A stretch of DNA of 44,307 nucleotides from Verrucomicrobiales bacterium (GTDB taxonomy: Bacteria; Verrucomicrobiota; Verrucomicrobiia; Verrucomicrobiales; DEV007): NCBI GenBank assembly GCA_024638765.1, contig JAHEJT010000024.1, forward strand, positions 1-44,307, written 5' to 3'. A program made the position numbers and the translations under genes. This document shows, piece by piece, positions 25,662 to 33,830 of this stretch; the first letter of the stretch is position 1; each line of letters begins with the position of its first letter. The notes under the pieces were generated by a model. The model was given only the letters and a program-made list of their open reading frames with translations. It searched no databases and was not told the origin of the DNA.

Positions 25662-25810
25662 CTCGATTCCCCTCCTTTTTCATGACGAATGCCCTCCGGT
25701 GGTGATGCATGCTCTTCACCGATGCCGGAATGATTCCGGGCTTTCACGGGCGCCTCGGGTCACCGGGCGGCGCCACGGTTCTCGACGCCGGGCGCAGCAG
25801 CCGGGGGGGG

Positions 25811-27073
25811 CTAGAGATGGACCTCGGGAAGAGGGGTCTTGCGGGGTTCGCGGATCCTCAAGAGAAAAATGAGAGATACAACGCTGAGCAGGCCTGTCGC
25901 GAGCGCGGCGTGATGAAAATTACCGGACCATCTCTGGATGGCCGCCGCCGCGATCGACGCCAGGATCATCGCAGGCATGAGGATAAAGCTGAGCAAAGCG
26001 AGGAAGCTCTGACGATTTTCGCGCGGGCAGATCTCCACACCCATGGTGAGATCCCCGACGCGCTCCATGAAGAAGGCGAATCCGAAAGCGAAGAACGCGG
26101 TGACAAACCCCGCGTAACTCGTGTTGACGCAGACGAAAACGGAGATCGCAATGAGAAGTAATCTCGAAGCGACGAGCACGACTTTCCCGCCGTGGCGGTC
26201 GCCGATTCGCGCGGCCAGAATATTCCCGAAAATCCCCCCGAGCATTTGGGAGGTGACGAAATAACCGACGTCTTCCTCGGGTCTCCCGGAAATCGCGAGG
26301 GCGTGAATAGCCATGAAAGGGGCAAGCAAAGCGAAACCCACCCCGGTGAAGCGGACGCGAAGATAGCGGATGAATTCGGGGACTTGGACAGCCTGCCGGG
26401 GGATATCGAGGAGCTGACGAAAGTAGTCCCGTTCCTTTGGCCCCACGGGTTGGGGAAAATCGTGTTCGACCATTGGCATCAGCGCCACCAGGGAGAGCAT
26501 CACAAACGCAAAGCAGATGAGGTGCAACAAGGCATAACCGGGCGGGCCGGGCCGGGACTCGAGGATGTGGTGGATGATGGGGCCCGCCGCGATGCCGATG
26601 ACGCCCTGGATGATAAAACGGTAAGCCCAGCCGGATGCGCGTTTTTTGGGTGGAACCATGCGGGTTACCATTTCCAGCCAGGCATTCACAGTGAGCCCGC
26701 CGACGAGCCCGCTGACCAGGGGTGAAACGATCACGATGGCGAGCATGAGATTGGGCCGCGCCTCCGCGAACAGGAAGATGGCGAGGGCCGCGAACAGATA
26801 GGGGATTCGCTGGGCCAGTCCTCCCCACATGACCACCGGCTTGTAGCGACGGACCCGGTCCAGTAAGGGGACGACAAAAACCGCGGGGGCGAAAAACCCG
26901 ATGGCGAGGAGGGAAGGCATCAGCGCGACGAACCATTCGGATCCGCCGAGGGAATGCACCATGGATGGCAGGACGCTTTCCGCGGAGAGAAAGGCCAATC
27001 CACCCATGTAGAGGCCGCCCTCCGCACAATGGATGGCGAAGTTACGCTTTCGAATGGATTCGAGATTCGGCAT
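25811..27073 (-). CDS. MFS transporter
   Basis: The 420-residue protein has about 12 membrane segments in two halves joined by a charged loop (about residues 210-235). Recognisable parts are EGGLYMGGLAFLSAESVLPS in the first segment, VVPLLDRVRRYKPVVMWGG as the loop 2-3 signature with basic residues, and AARIGDRHGGKVVLVASRLL as its counterpart in the second half. This resembles the major facilitator family lacking a clear drug-resistance motif. Substrate is unknown. The start at 27073 (MPNLESIRKR) was chosen since the 18 upstream codons would run into the divergent GYF-RDD gene's promoter zone. TAG stop at 25813-25811. Confidence 0.85.
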   Translation of the reverse strand: MPNLESIRKRNFAIHCAEGGLYMGGLAFLSAESVLPSMVHSLGGSEWFVALMPSLLAIGFFAPAVFVVPLLDRVRRYKPVVMWGGLAQRIPYLFAALAIFLFAEARPNLMLAIVIVSPLVSGLVGGLTVNAWLEMVTRMVPPKKRASGWAYRFIIQGVIGIAAGPIIHHILESRPGPPGYALLHLICFAFVMLSLVALMPMVEHDFPQPVGPKERDYFRQLLDIPRQAVQVPEFIRYLRVRFTGVGFALLAPFMAIHALAISGRPEEDVGYFVTSQMLGGIFGNILAARIGDRHGGKVVLVASRLLLIAISVFVCVNTSYAGFVTAFFAFGFAFFMERVGDLTMGVEICPRENRQSFLALLSFILMPAMILASIAAAAIQRWSGNFHHAALATGLLSVVSLIFLLRIREPRKTPLPEVHL

Positions 27074-27141
27074 ATGAGCAGGCGGTCCCCGGTCTTTTGG
27101 CTTTAAAAGCGAAAGCACTTGAGGCAATATCTCGAGGCGTT

Positions 27142-27927
27142 ATGAGCTGGTATTACGCAGTCGGTCAAGAGCAGCGCGGCCCGGTCGAGGTCGAGGAGAT
27201 GCAGCGATTACGTGCGGAGGGTTCGATATCCGAAGACACTCTGATCTGGAAAGAGGGGATGGGCGATTGGAAAGCGTTTCGGGAGGTGGACTTGGACGGC
27301 GGGGCGTCAGCGGTCTCGACGGCGGGGCCGGCCGGGGAACAAGGGGACGTGGCGACCTGCGCATTTTCCGGGAAGGTGATGCCGCGGGCAGAGATGATCC
27401 AGTACGGAGACTCTTACGTGGCGCCTGAGCATAAAGAGGCGTTTGTGCAGCGTTTGAAAGAGGGTGGACCGGCGAGCAGTGACGCGCTCAAGTACGCCGG
27501 CTTCTGGATCCGGTTTGCGGCAAAGTTCATCGATGGAATCATCCTCAGCGTGGTAACGGGCGCGCCTTACTGGATTGTTTACTTCAAATACTTCCAGTTG
27601 ATGACGCAGGAGAATCCGGATCCCGCACAGATGCAGATGTATTCCATCTGGATGATGCTGACCTATCTGCTCATGATGGTCCTTCAGATTGCGTATACGA
27701 CCTTCATGGTCGGTAAATTCGGGGCGACTCTCGGGAAAATGGCGGTGGGGATCAAGGTGGTGAACCCGGATGGTTCCAAGGTATCCTATCTCAAGGCATT
27801 CGGCCGGTGGTGGTCAGAGTTGGTGACAGGTTTCACATTCGGGATCGGCTACATCATCGTGGCTTTCGACGACCAGAAACGTGCCCTGCACGATCACATT
27901 TGTTCGACGCGAGTTGTCAGCAAGTGA
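27142..27927 (+). CDS. GYF_2-RDD membrane protein
   Basis: The 261-residue protein has a GYF_2 domain at residues 1-48 (MSWYYAVGQEQRGPV, LIWKEGMGDWKAF), a degenerate zinc-ribbon-like stretch around Cys73 (CAFSGKVMPRAEMIQYGD), and an RDD domain at 117-258 with FWIRFAAKFIDGIIL, GKFGATLGKMAVGIKV and ALHDHI. RDD membrane domains have about four helices and are proposed transporters or antiporters, with some evidence for Na+ movement. GYF_2 often binds Pro-rich peptides. It leads a four-gene + strand cluster with an 11-bp gap to the next gene. Function unproven. Confidence 0.87.
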   Translation: MSWYYAVGQEQRGPVEVEEMQRLRAEGSISEDTLIWKEGMGDWKAFREVDLDGGASAVSTAGPAGEQGDVATCAFSGKVMPRAEMIQYGDSYVAPEHKEAFVQRLKEGGPASSDALKYAGFWIRFAAKFIDGIILSVVTGAPYWIVYFKYFQLMTQENPDPAQMQMYSIWMMLTYLLMMVLQIAYTTFMVGKFGATLGKMAVGIKVVNPDGSKVSYLKAFGRWWSELVTGFTFGIGYIIVAFDDQKRALHDHICSTRVVSK

Positions 27928-27937
27928 GAGGGCCTAA

Positions 27938-28606
27938 GTGGGAAGCACAAACCTCTTCAAGCCGATCACATCCGAAGCACCGACACGAATCCTTTGCCCC
28001 CGATGCGGAGTCGGGGAGTTCCTTCCCGGGGAGCAGGAAGAGAGCCGGGTGACCTGCCTGGCATGCGGGACAGAGGTCAGGCTGCACCAATTTCCGGCTA
28101 TTCGCCTGGATCGAGGCGATTCTGCAGGGAAAGAAGAGGCGGCGGCCCTGCCAGAAGAGGGCGGCAGGTGTTATTCTCATCCGGATGCTCCCGCCGTGGC
28201 GGTTTGCGAGTCATGCGGGCGATTCATGTGCGGGAACTGTGACACGGAGTGGGATGGCCGCCATTTGTGCCTGACGTGCATCTATGACCGGCGAGAGGTC
28301 AAACGCGAGAGCGAATTTGTGAGCAGGCGGACAATTTATGACAACGTCGCGCTGGGATTGCTGGCTATTCCGTTTGTCTTTTTCTACCCGTTTATATTCC
28401 TCGCGATTTTCACGGGACCGATGGCGATGTATTACCTGGTGCGCTATCGGAAAGCCTCGCGCGGTTTTGTGCCCAGGGGACCCTTCCGGCTGGTGCTGGG
28501 GTGGATCGTAGCCGGTGTTTGCGTCCTGGGGTCCCTGGGCCTGATCGGGGTGATCGCCTTCACTATTCTTGAAAATCTGACCACTACGATGCCGAATGCA
28601 GAGTGA
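27938..28606 (+). CDS. Zinc-ribbon and B-box-like zinc-finger membrane protein
   Basis: The 222-residue protein starts at a GTG (27938). An N-terminal zinc ribbon is formed by CPRCG and CLACG (about residues 20-45), then a B-box-like finger CYSHPDAPAVAVCESCGRFM with CGNC and CLTC follows (about 78-115). Two or three membrane segments fill the rest (GLLAIPFVFFYPFIFLAIFT, WIVAGVCVLGSLGLIGVIAF). The finger is probably cytoplasmic, binding protein or nucleic acid near the membrane. It resembles the protein at 29745-30062, with which it shares C-x-x-x-PD-x-x-AVA-x-C-x-x-CG. Function unknown. Confidence 0.78.
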   Translation: MGSTNLFKPITSEAPTRILCPRCGVGEFLPGEQEESRVTCLACGTEVRLHQFPAIRLDRGDSAGKEEAAALPEEGGRCYSHPDAPAVAVCESCGRFMCGNCDTEWDGRHLCLTCIYDRREVKRESEFVSRRTIYDNVALGLLAIPFVFFYPFIFLAIFTGPMAMYYLVRYRKASRGFVPRGPFRLVLGWIVAGVCVLGSLGLIGVIAFTILENLTTTMPNAE

Positions 28607-28636
28607 AGGATTGGAAGCGCCGCCGGCGGCCGACGA

Positions 28637-29755
28637 ATGAAAAAACAATTTGGAGCTTATCGCAGACTGGCGCGCGGCCGCTACAGTTGTTCCAGTCTCT
28701 GGTTGGGGCCGGACCATCTCGTTTACGTCCAGGGGACGGGATTCCTGATTCCTTTCGTGGAAGAATACCGGCGCTTTGCTTACCGGGATGTCCTGGCGAT
28801 TTCGACGGCTCCCACCCGGGCCGCGACCTGGTGGGGGATTCTGGGAGGATCCGGCGCGGCGCTGGCGGGATTGTTGATCTGGCTGGCGATCGACCGCGGC
28901 GGCGCGGGTTGGGTCGCAGCGATCTTTCTGGCGCCGGTGCTGATCGTTTGCCTGACCACGCTGATTCTAAATCTGGCTTTAGGCCCGTCCTGCCAGTGCC
29001 GGCTGCAGACGGCGGTTGGGTCCGTCCGCGTGCGGACGCTGAGCCGGACGCGGGCGGCGGACCGCGCCATTGCCGATTTGAGGCCGCTGATCCTGGAGCA
29101 CCAGGGCGGCGCCACCATCGCTGCGGAAGATCAGGATCAAGGCAGGCTCACGGGCGCGCCGGGAAGAGAAGAGGCGGTAAGCCTGGAGCGCCCGAGGGGC
29201 CCACAAGTTCTCCGGCGGCCTGCGTTTCTGACTACGGCCCTTTATCTGATGATATTCTCGGGAACCATGTGGGTGGTCTACAGTTTTGCAGAGCACTGGT
29301 GGCCCTTGCCGGTGCTCGGCATTGCTTATTTTCCGGGTTTGCTGGCGATCGTGGCGGCATTAATCCACGGGATGAGGACGTTCACACCCGGAGGTATCCT
29401 GGCTGTCCTCTGGATCGGCGCGACGCAAAAGCTGGTGCAGGGCGGGGTGATGTTTGCCGCGTATTTCTGGTGGTCTCTTAAGAATTCAATGATTGAGAGG
29501 GGCGCATCCGATGTCCCGGAAGCGGTTTTTGTGACGAATATCGAAGCTCCCGGGTTCCCGTTTTATTACGGAATCATTACCGGCCTTATTTTACTGCTCC
29601 TGGGTTTCTCTGGCTTGGGATTGGCGGGACGTTATAGACTGGGGCGGATCTCGGGGGCGAAGCCGCCCGCGCTAACGCCCTCTATTCCGCCGGCGAAATC
29701 CGAAGCTGTCGGCGATTCGGAATCCGGATCCAGCCTCAGCGAAAATGATGAGTGA
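28637..29755 (+). CDS. Unknown polytopic membrane protein between two zinc-finger genes
   Basis: The 372-residue protein was not recognised. Residues 1-50 hold a beta-like segment (CSSLWLGPDHLVYVQGTGFL) with FAYRDVLAIS, reminiscent of a small PH-like fold. Two membrane helices follow (about 68-115), then a charged cytoplasmic loop (about 135-190) and four helices (about 200-345). A Ser/Pro-rich tail closes it. Its stop overlaps the next zinc-finger gene by 11 bp, which argues for translational coupling and joint action. It lacks the Cys pattern of its neighbours. Length and layout recall conserved hypothetical proteins of PVC bacteria; no function is assigned. Confidence 0.75.
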   Translation: MKKQFGAYRRLARGRYSCSSLWLGPDHLVYVQGTGFLIPFVEEYRRFAYRDVLAISTAPTRAATWWGILGGSGAALAGLLIWLAIDRGGAGWVAAIFLAPVLIVCLTTLILNLALGPSCQCRLQTAVGSVRVRTLSRTRAADRAIADLRPLILEHQGGATIAAEDQDQGRLTGAPGREEAVSLERPRGPQVLRRPAFLTTALYLMIFSGTMWVVYSFAEHWWPLPVLGIAYFPGLLAIVAALIHGMRTFTPGGILAVLWIGATQKLVQGGVMFAAYFWWSLKNSMIERGASDVPEAVFVTNIEAPGFPFYYGIITGLILLLLGFSGLGLAGRYRLGRISGAKPPALTPSIPPAKSEAVGDSESGSSLSENDE

Positions 29756-30062
29756 AGAATTCCGGCAGCAGCGATGTGCGATTTATCCCGACCGGGTTGC
29801 CGTGGCCCGATGCCCGGAGTGCGGCCTTTACTTCAGCCGCGAGTGCATCACGGAGCACGAGGGGCGATTAATTTGCGCGACATGCCTGGAAAAACTGGCA
29901 AAAGAGGAACGGCCGGAGGGGCGCGGCTTTCATCTCCCGCTGGTGCCGTGGCTGGAGATTGCGGCGGCGGGAATCATGGTCTGGGTGCTTTACTACGCCC
30001 TGGCGCGGCTTCTCATCATGATCCCCTCGGAGTTTCACGAGGGATCGATCTGGACGAACTGA
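29745..30062 (+). CDS. Small B-box-like zinc-finger membrane protein
   Basis: The 105-residue protein has a zinc finger at residues 10-48 (CAIYPDRVAVARCPECGLYF, then ECITEHEGRLICATC), parallel to that in the 27938 gene, and one membrane helix (about 70-92: IAAAGIMVWVLYYALARLLI). Starts at ATG 29745 or 29748, overlapping the upstream gene's end by 11 bp, so it is probably translated by coupling. It may be a membrane adaptor for the two preceding membrane proteins. It ends 45 bp before the convergent deacetylase gene. Function unknown. Confidence 0.75.
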   Translation: MMSEEFRQQRCAIYPDRVAVARCPECGLYFSRECITEHEGRLICATCLEKLAKEERPEGRGFHLPLVPWLEIAAAGIMVWVLYYALARLLIMIPSEFHEGSIWTN

Positions 30063-30107
30063 TTTACGCGAAGCTTCGATCACGAGCCGGGCGTCCGGTG
30101 GTGAAAC

Positions 30108-31040
30108 TTACGCCGCGTTCCGCCAGAAGCGCCAGGCCAGGTAAGGGACACTGTCGGCGATACCGATTCGGGGGAGCAGGTGGAGATCCCGGCCCGGGCG
30201 GACCACGGCGCCCTCGCAGGTGACCGCGCTTCGGTAAGTCGACCGGACGAGTTCCAGGACGCGGTCGTCGTAATCCCCGTTCGGGTAACAGAAGAATTCG
30301 ACCGGCCGGGCGAGGGCGGCCTCGAGCCGGTGGCGGCTGTCCACGATTTCCGCGGCGAGGGCGTCCCCGGAGAGGGTGGGAAGGATGGGATGGCTGGCAG
30401 TGTGACAACCGATGGTTATGAGATCGGGGTTGAGCTCCTTGAGCGTTTCCCAGGGCATGAGATCAAACCTCGTTTTGTCGTCGGAGGACGGGATGAACCC
30501 CGGGGTGGCTTCGCGAATCGCATCCTCAGCGGCGGATCGTTCGCCGGGCCCGAGGGATTTTAAATAGTCGATGACCGCTTCCTCGTGCGGCGCAGTCCCG
30601 AAGCGGCTGGCGAGGCGCTCGCGGTCCGGCCGGCACAAATGTCCCCAGCGGGCCCGGGCCTCTTGATTCCACATCCACCGGCCCTCGTCGATCAGGCCGG
30701 GACACACGAAAATGGTGGCGGGGAATCCGAGTCGTTCCAGGATGGGGCAGGCAATTTCTGCCTGGTTGAGGAGCCCGTCGTCAAAGGTCAGGACGACCTC
30801 TCGCCCTGTGAGCGGGTCTTCTCGTCCCAATCGCTCCACGAGTTCGTGCAGCGAAATGACCTGGAAGTGTTTTTGCAACCATTGCATCTGGGCTAAGAAC
30901 CCGTCCCGGCCCAGTTCGTTTTCGTCAACGCCGTGCAGCATGATGATGCGTCCGGCGTGTTGTGACAGGGCCTTGCGGAAAGACCATCCGGAGGTGAAAG
31001 CCATTTGCCGGACAATCGGAACCAGGAGTGGCTTAAGCAT
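30108..31040 (-). CDS. Polysaccharide deacetylase family protein (CE4)
   Basis: The 310-residue protein has the CE4 NodB-fold motifs: LTFDDG (84-89) with metal-binding Asp, GCHTASHP (211-218) with the two His ligands His213 and His217, and FCYPNGDYDD near 260. CE4 enzymes remove N-acetyl or O-acetyl groups from glycans with a divalent metal. No clear signal peptide is seen; the N-terminus is moderately hydrophobic. CE4 proteins of this type often accompany PEP-CTERM/exosortase glycan loci. It is divergent from the PLP decarboxylase by 142 bp. The substrate is not known; GlcNAc/GalNAc deacetylation is a reasonable guess. Confidence 0.88.
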   Translation of the reverse strand: MLKPLLVPIVRQMAFTSGWSFRKALSQHAGRIIMLHGVDENELGRDGFLAQMQWLQKHFQVISLHELVERLGREDPLTGREVVLTFDDGLLNQAEIACPILERLGFPATIFVCPGLIDEGRWMWNQEARARWGHLCRPDRERLASRFGTAPHEEAVIDYLKSLGPGERSAAEDAIREATPGFIPSSDDKTRFDLMPWETLKELNPDLITIGCHTASHPILPTLSGDALAAEIVDSRHRLEAALARPVEFFCYPNGDYDDRVLELVRSTYRSAVTCEGAVVRPGRDLHLLPRIGIADSVPYLAWRFWRNAA

Positions 31041-31182
31041 GTATCAAGTGGCGTCCGAAATCGGCCAGGCTATGCCAGCCGCACTCTGCAACCGTCAGAA
31101 TTTGCGGTGGTCCGGAAGATTCGAGATAGGTCGTGATTGCAAACCGGATCGGCATGGCTTTTGATCGGGCATCAGGATTCTC

Positions 31183-32604
31183 ATGATCCGTTTCCTCCGA
31201 CTCCAAATCAAGAAGCTTTTGCTTGGGCGAATTCATGCCGCCGACCTGAGGCGGCGGGAGGGGTTATCCCGTTTCGGGGAGTTGCCGCCTTCGCACTGGG
31301 GCCTGCAATCGCAGCAAGGGAGATTGGCGGCCGGAGGTCAGTTCCTTGGTGACTTGGCCTCGGAATTCGATACGCCGCTGTATGTGGTGCACCGGGAACG
31401 ACTGCGACGTGACTTCCAAGCCTTTCGCGAAACCTTTCTTCGCCATTATCCGAAGATCGACGTGGGATATTCTTACAAGACGAATCCACTGCCGGGGGTG
31501 CTGGGCGAACTGCACAAGCTCGACGCGGGCGCGGAAGTAATCTCCGAATTCGAACTCTGGCTGGCTCGCCGGCTGGGCGTGCCTCCGGAGCGGATTATCT
31601 TGAACGGCCCCGGGAAGTCCCGGACCAGTCTGGAGCAGGCGGTGGATCTGGGCATCAAGCTGATTAATATAGACAGCTGGGACGAAATCGAACTCCTCGA
31701 TGATATTTCCCGCAGGCGCGGAAAGACCCAGTCTGTCGCCCTGCGGGTGGTCACTTCGGTCGGGTGGTCATCCCAGTTCGGAGTCCCCCTGGCGGGAGGA
31801 GAAGCGTTGCGCGCTTTTGCGAAGCTGCGGGACTGCAAGCACCTCGATCCCTGTGGTGTGCATATTCACCTGGGGACCGGGCTGAAGGAGCCGGCGACAT
31901 ATTTCCAGGCGATCGAGGAATTGCTGGTGCTCGGCCGGGCACTGGAGCGCGAACACGGGATCCGGCTGCGATGCTACGATCTTGGGGGGGGATTCGGCAT
32001 TCCCACGGTGAAGTCGTATTCGGAGTGGGATACACGCCTGATGCTCAACGATCTCCCGCCGACAGTGCACGCCGGCGCGTCGTGCCCTCCTCTCGAGGAG
32101 TACGCGAAAGGGATCGCCGAACGGGTGCTGCGCTATTATCCAGAACCCGCCGGACAGCCGGAACTGGTGTTCGAACCGGGCCGGGCCATCACCAGCCAGG
32201 CGCAGATGCTCCTCGTCCGCGTCCTGACAATCAAGGAATCCGCTGCCGGAAAACGCATTGCGATTGTCGACGGCGGCAAGAATATCGCTGTGCCTTTGGG
32301 GTACGAGTTTCACGAGATCCTGCCCGTGGACAAGATGGCCGAGCCGTTGTCCGAGATTCCCTATGATGTTTTCGGTCCTCTTTGTCATCCCGACGACCGT
32401 CTCCTTCGCCGCAAGCGGTTTCCGGAATTGCAACCGGGTGATGTCCTCGCGATCATGGACGCCGGGGCTTACTTCGTGCCCAACCAGCGGAATTTTTCCA
32501 ACCCGAGACCGGGCGCCGTGATGGTGGACGAGGGTTTCAAGGAAGTCATTCGCCGGCCGGAAAACTATGAGGACATTGTCCGGCTGGATCCCGTGATAAC
32601 ATGA
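31183..32604 (+). CDS. Fold-type III PLP-dependent decarboxylase (LysA/ODC family, substrate unclear)
   Basis: The 473-residue alanine-racemase-fold enzyme has the PLP Lys99 in YSYKTNP, HLGTG (229-233), DLGGGFGIP (266-274), the phosphate-binding EPGRAIT (331-337), FGPLCHPDD (397-405) with catalytic Cys401, and DAGAYF near 426-431. In diaminopimelate decarboxylase the residue after Cys is Glu and in ornithine decarboxylase Asp; here it is His402, so the usual substrates are doubtful. Relatives sit in exosortase-type loci. It overlaps the ATP-grasp gene by 4 bp (ATGA). The first 55 residues are a non-family extension. It probably yields an amine for ligation. Confidence 0.85.
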   Translation: MIRFLRLQIKKLLLGRIHAADLRRREGLSRFGELPPSHWGLQSQQGRLAAGGQFLGDLASEFDTPLYVVHRERLRRDFQAFRETFLRHYPKIDVGYSYKTNPLPGVLGELHKLDAGAEVISEFELWLARRLGVPPERIILNGPGKSRTSLEQAVDLGIKLINIDSWDEIELLDDISRRRGKTQSVALRVVTSVGWSSQFGVPLAGGEALRAFAKLRDCKHLDPCGVHIHLGTGLKEPATYFQAIEELLVLGRALEREHGIRLRCYDLGGGFGIPTVKSYSEWDTRLMLNDLPPTVHAGASCPPLEEYAKGIAERVLRYYPEPAGQPELVFEPGRAITSQAQMLLVRVLTIKESAAGKRIAIVDGGKNIAVPLGYEFHEILPVDKMAEPLSEIPYDVFGPLCHPDDRLLRRKRFPELQPGDVLAIMDAGAYFVPNQRNFSNPRPGAVMVDEGFKEVIRRPENYEDIVRLDPVIT

Positions 32605-33764
32605 TCCGACCCTCGCCGAACCCTGGCACACTGGTGGTCCTTGGCGGCAGCGTGACGGCTCTCGCTGTCACGAGGCATGCGTGGCGAAAGGGATGGCGCG
32701 TATGGATTATTAATGACCAGGATGGTCCCGCGCTTGCGACGAGGCGGGCTGCGCGCGCCGTGCTTTGCCGGCAGGATGACCGGGACCGGGTGGCTGCCGT
32801 GCAAGAGGCCGCCGGCGATCGCGCGGACCGGTGTCTGATTGCCACCAGCGACCGATGGCTCGCTTTCGTGGCGCGCCATCGGGAGGAATTGGAGGCGGCC
32901 TTCGGCACAATCCTGCACGCAAGCAACGAAGTTCTCGAAACCTGCCTGGATAAGGCGGCATTCTCCCGTTTTTGCGGGGACCATGGCATCGAAACTCCTC
33001 AAGGCTGGACGGGGAAGGAGTTGGAAGAACGAATCGGCGCAGGTGAGTTCCGGCCTCCACCCCTGATCGTGCGGCCCGCAGTGAGCGCCCCTGCAGCGGA
33101 CACCAGTCTGCCGAAGGCGAGCCAGGTTAACGGCCTCGAGGAGCTTCGGGTATTGCAGAGCGCGTTTGCGCAGGCAGGCGTGGCCTGGGTTGCGACTCGA
33201 TCGCTTCTCGACCGTCCTTTGTCGCAGTACTCGGTGGGCTTTGCCCGCAAAGGAAGCGATTGCCTCGCATTGAGCATGGAGAAAGTCCGGCCGGACGCCG
33301 TGGCCTGCCAAGTCGGTTCCTGCGTCCGGCTGACAGAGTCGCCCCAGGCTGTCGCGGTGGCCCGGCGCCTGATCGACGCCCTGGATTACCAGGGGGTCGG
33401 CGAGGTGGAAATTCTCCATGATCGCGACTCGGGGGAATTCTTTGTAATCGAACTCAACGCGCGGCCATGGCTCCAGTTCGGGCTGGCGACGGCTGCAGGC
33501 TGGGATTTCCTGGGGTTCGCCTTGGGCGAGTTCGAGACCGGCCACGCCGGCCGGATCACGGGCAAGACATGGATCGACCTATGGGAGGATCTCTACGTCT
33601 GTTTCAATCGCCGGGACGGGATGGTGCGCCGGGGGCGGTTGCGTCCGGGAAATTATGCGCGCTCGTGGGCATCACGGTTCCTGCTGTCGCATTGGTCCTG
33701 GGCGGATCCGGGTCCCGGGTGGGCGGGAACCCGTAAATTCTGGGCAAGGCGTCGGCCGGCGTGA
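32601..33764 (+). CDS. ATP-grasp ligase, substrate unknown
   Basis: The 387-residue protein has an N-terminal pre-grasp Rossmann region (LVVLGGSVTALAVTRHAWRK) and an ATP-grasp core: DKAAFSRFCGDHGIETPQGW, LIVRPAVSAP (weak Gly-loop), GVGEVEILHDRDSGEF and the Mg-binding VIELNARPWLQFGLA. Enzymes of this fold (carbamoyl-phosphate synthase large-chain-like, PylC-like) join a carboxylate to an amine through an acyl-phosphate. It starts inside the stop codon of the decarboxylase gene, so the two are translationally coupled and may act in succession: amine formation, then ligation to a glycan or peptide carboxylate. That pathway is inference. Confidence 0.8.
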   Translation: MIRPSPNPGTLVVLGGSVTALAVTRHAWRKGWRVWIINDQDGPALATRRAARAVLCRQDDRDRVAAVQEAAGDRADRCLIATSDRWLAFVARHREELEAAFGTILHASNEVLETCLDKAAFSRFCGDHGIETPQGWTGKELEERIGAGEFRPPPLIVRPAVSAPAADTSLPKASQVNGLEELRVLQSAFAQAGVAWVATRSLLDRPLSQYSVGFARKGSDCLALSMEKVRPDAVACQVGSCVRLTESPQAVAVARRLIDALDYQGVGEVEILHDRDSGEFFVIELNARPWLQFGLATAAGWDFLGFALGEFETGHAGRITGKTWIDLWEDLYVCFNRRDGMVRRGRLRPGNYARSWASRFLLSHWSWADPGPGWAGTRKFWARRRPA

Positions 33765-33830
33765 ACCGGGTTTACCAGTGAATGTGGGCGCTCTTTGACA
33801 TGTAAGACAGCCTTCTCTTATAGTCGATTA

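Larger units (their letters stand above)
25444..25810 (-). other. 367-bp intergenic leader region upstream of the PEP-CTERM gene
   Basis: No gene is seen. The segment is much more AT-rich at about 25565-25640 than anything else in the window, which suits a promoter zone. On the minus strand it holds a candidate sigma-70 promoter (25661-25635) and, near the start codon, a terminator-like hairpin (25495-25474). An 8-base C run (25810-25803 on the minus strand) directly follows the MFS stop codon. Together these suggest that the PEP-CTERM gene is transcribed separately from the MFS gene with a leader of roughly 190 nt. Confidence 0.5.

Noticed and set aside
25803..25810. Run of eight G (C on the minus strand) directly after the MFS stop codon
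   Set aside because: It lies outside the coding region, so a phase-variable frame change is not supported.
30069..30078. Palindrome CGAAGCTTCG between convergent genes
   Set aside because: Too short and without a T-run to be a terminator; may be chance.
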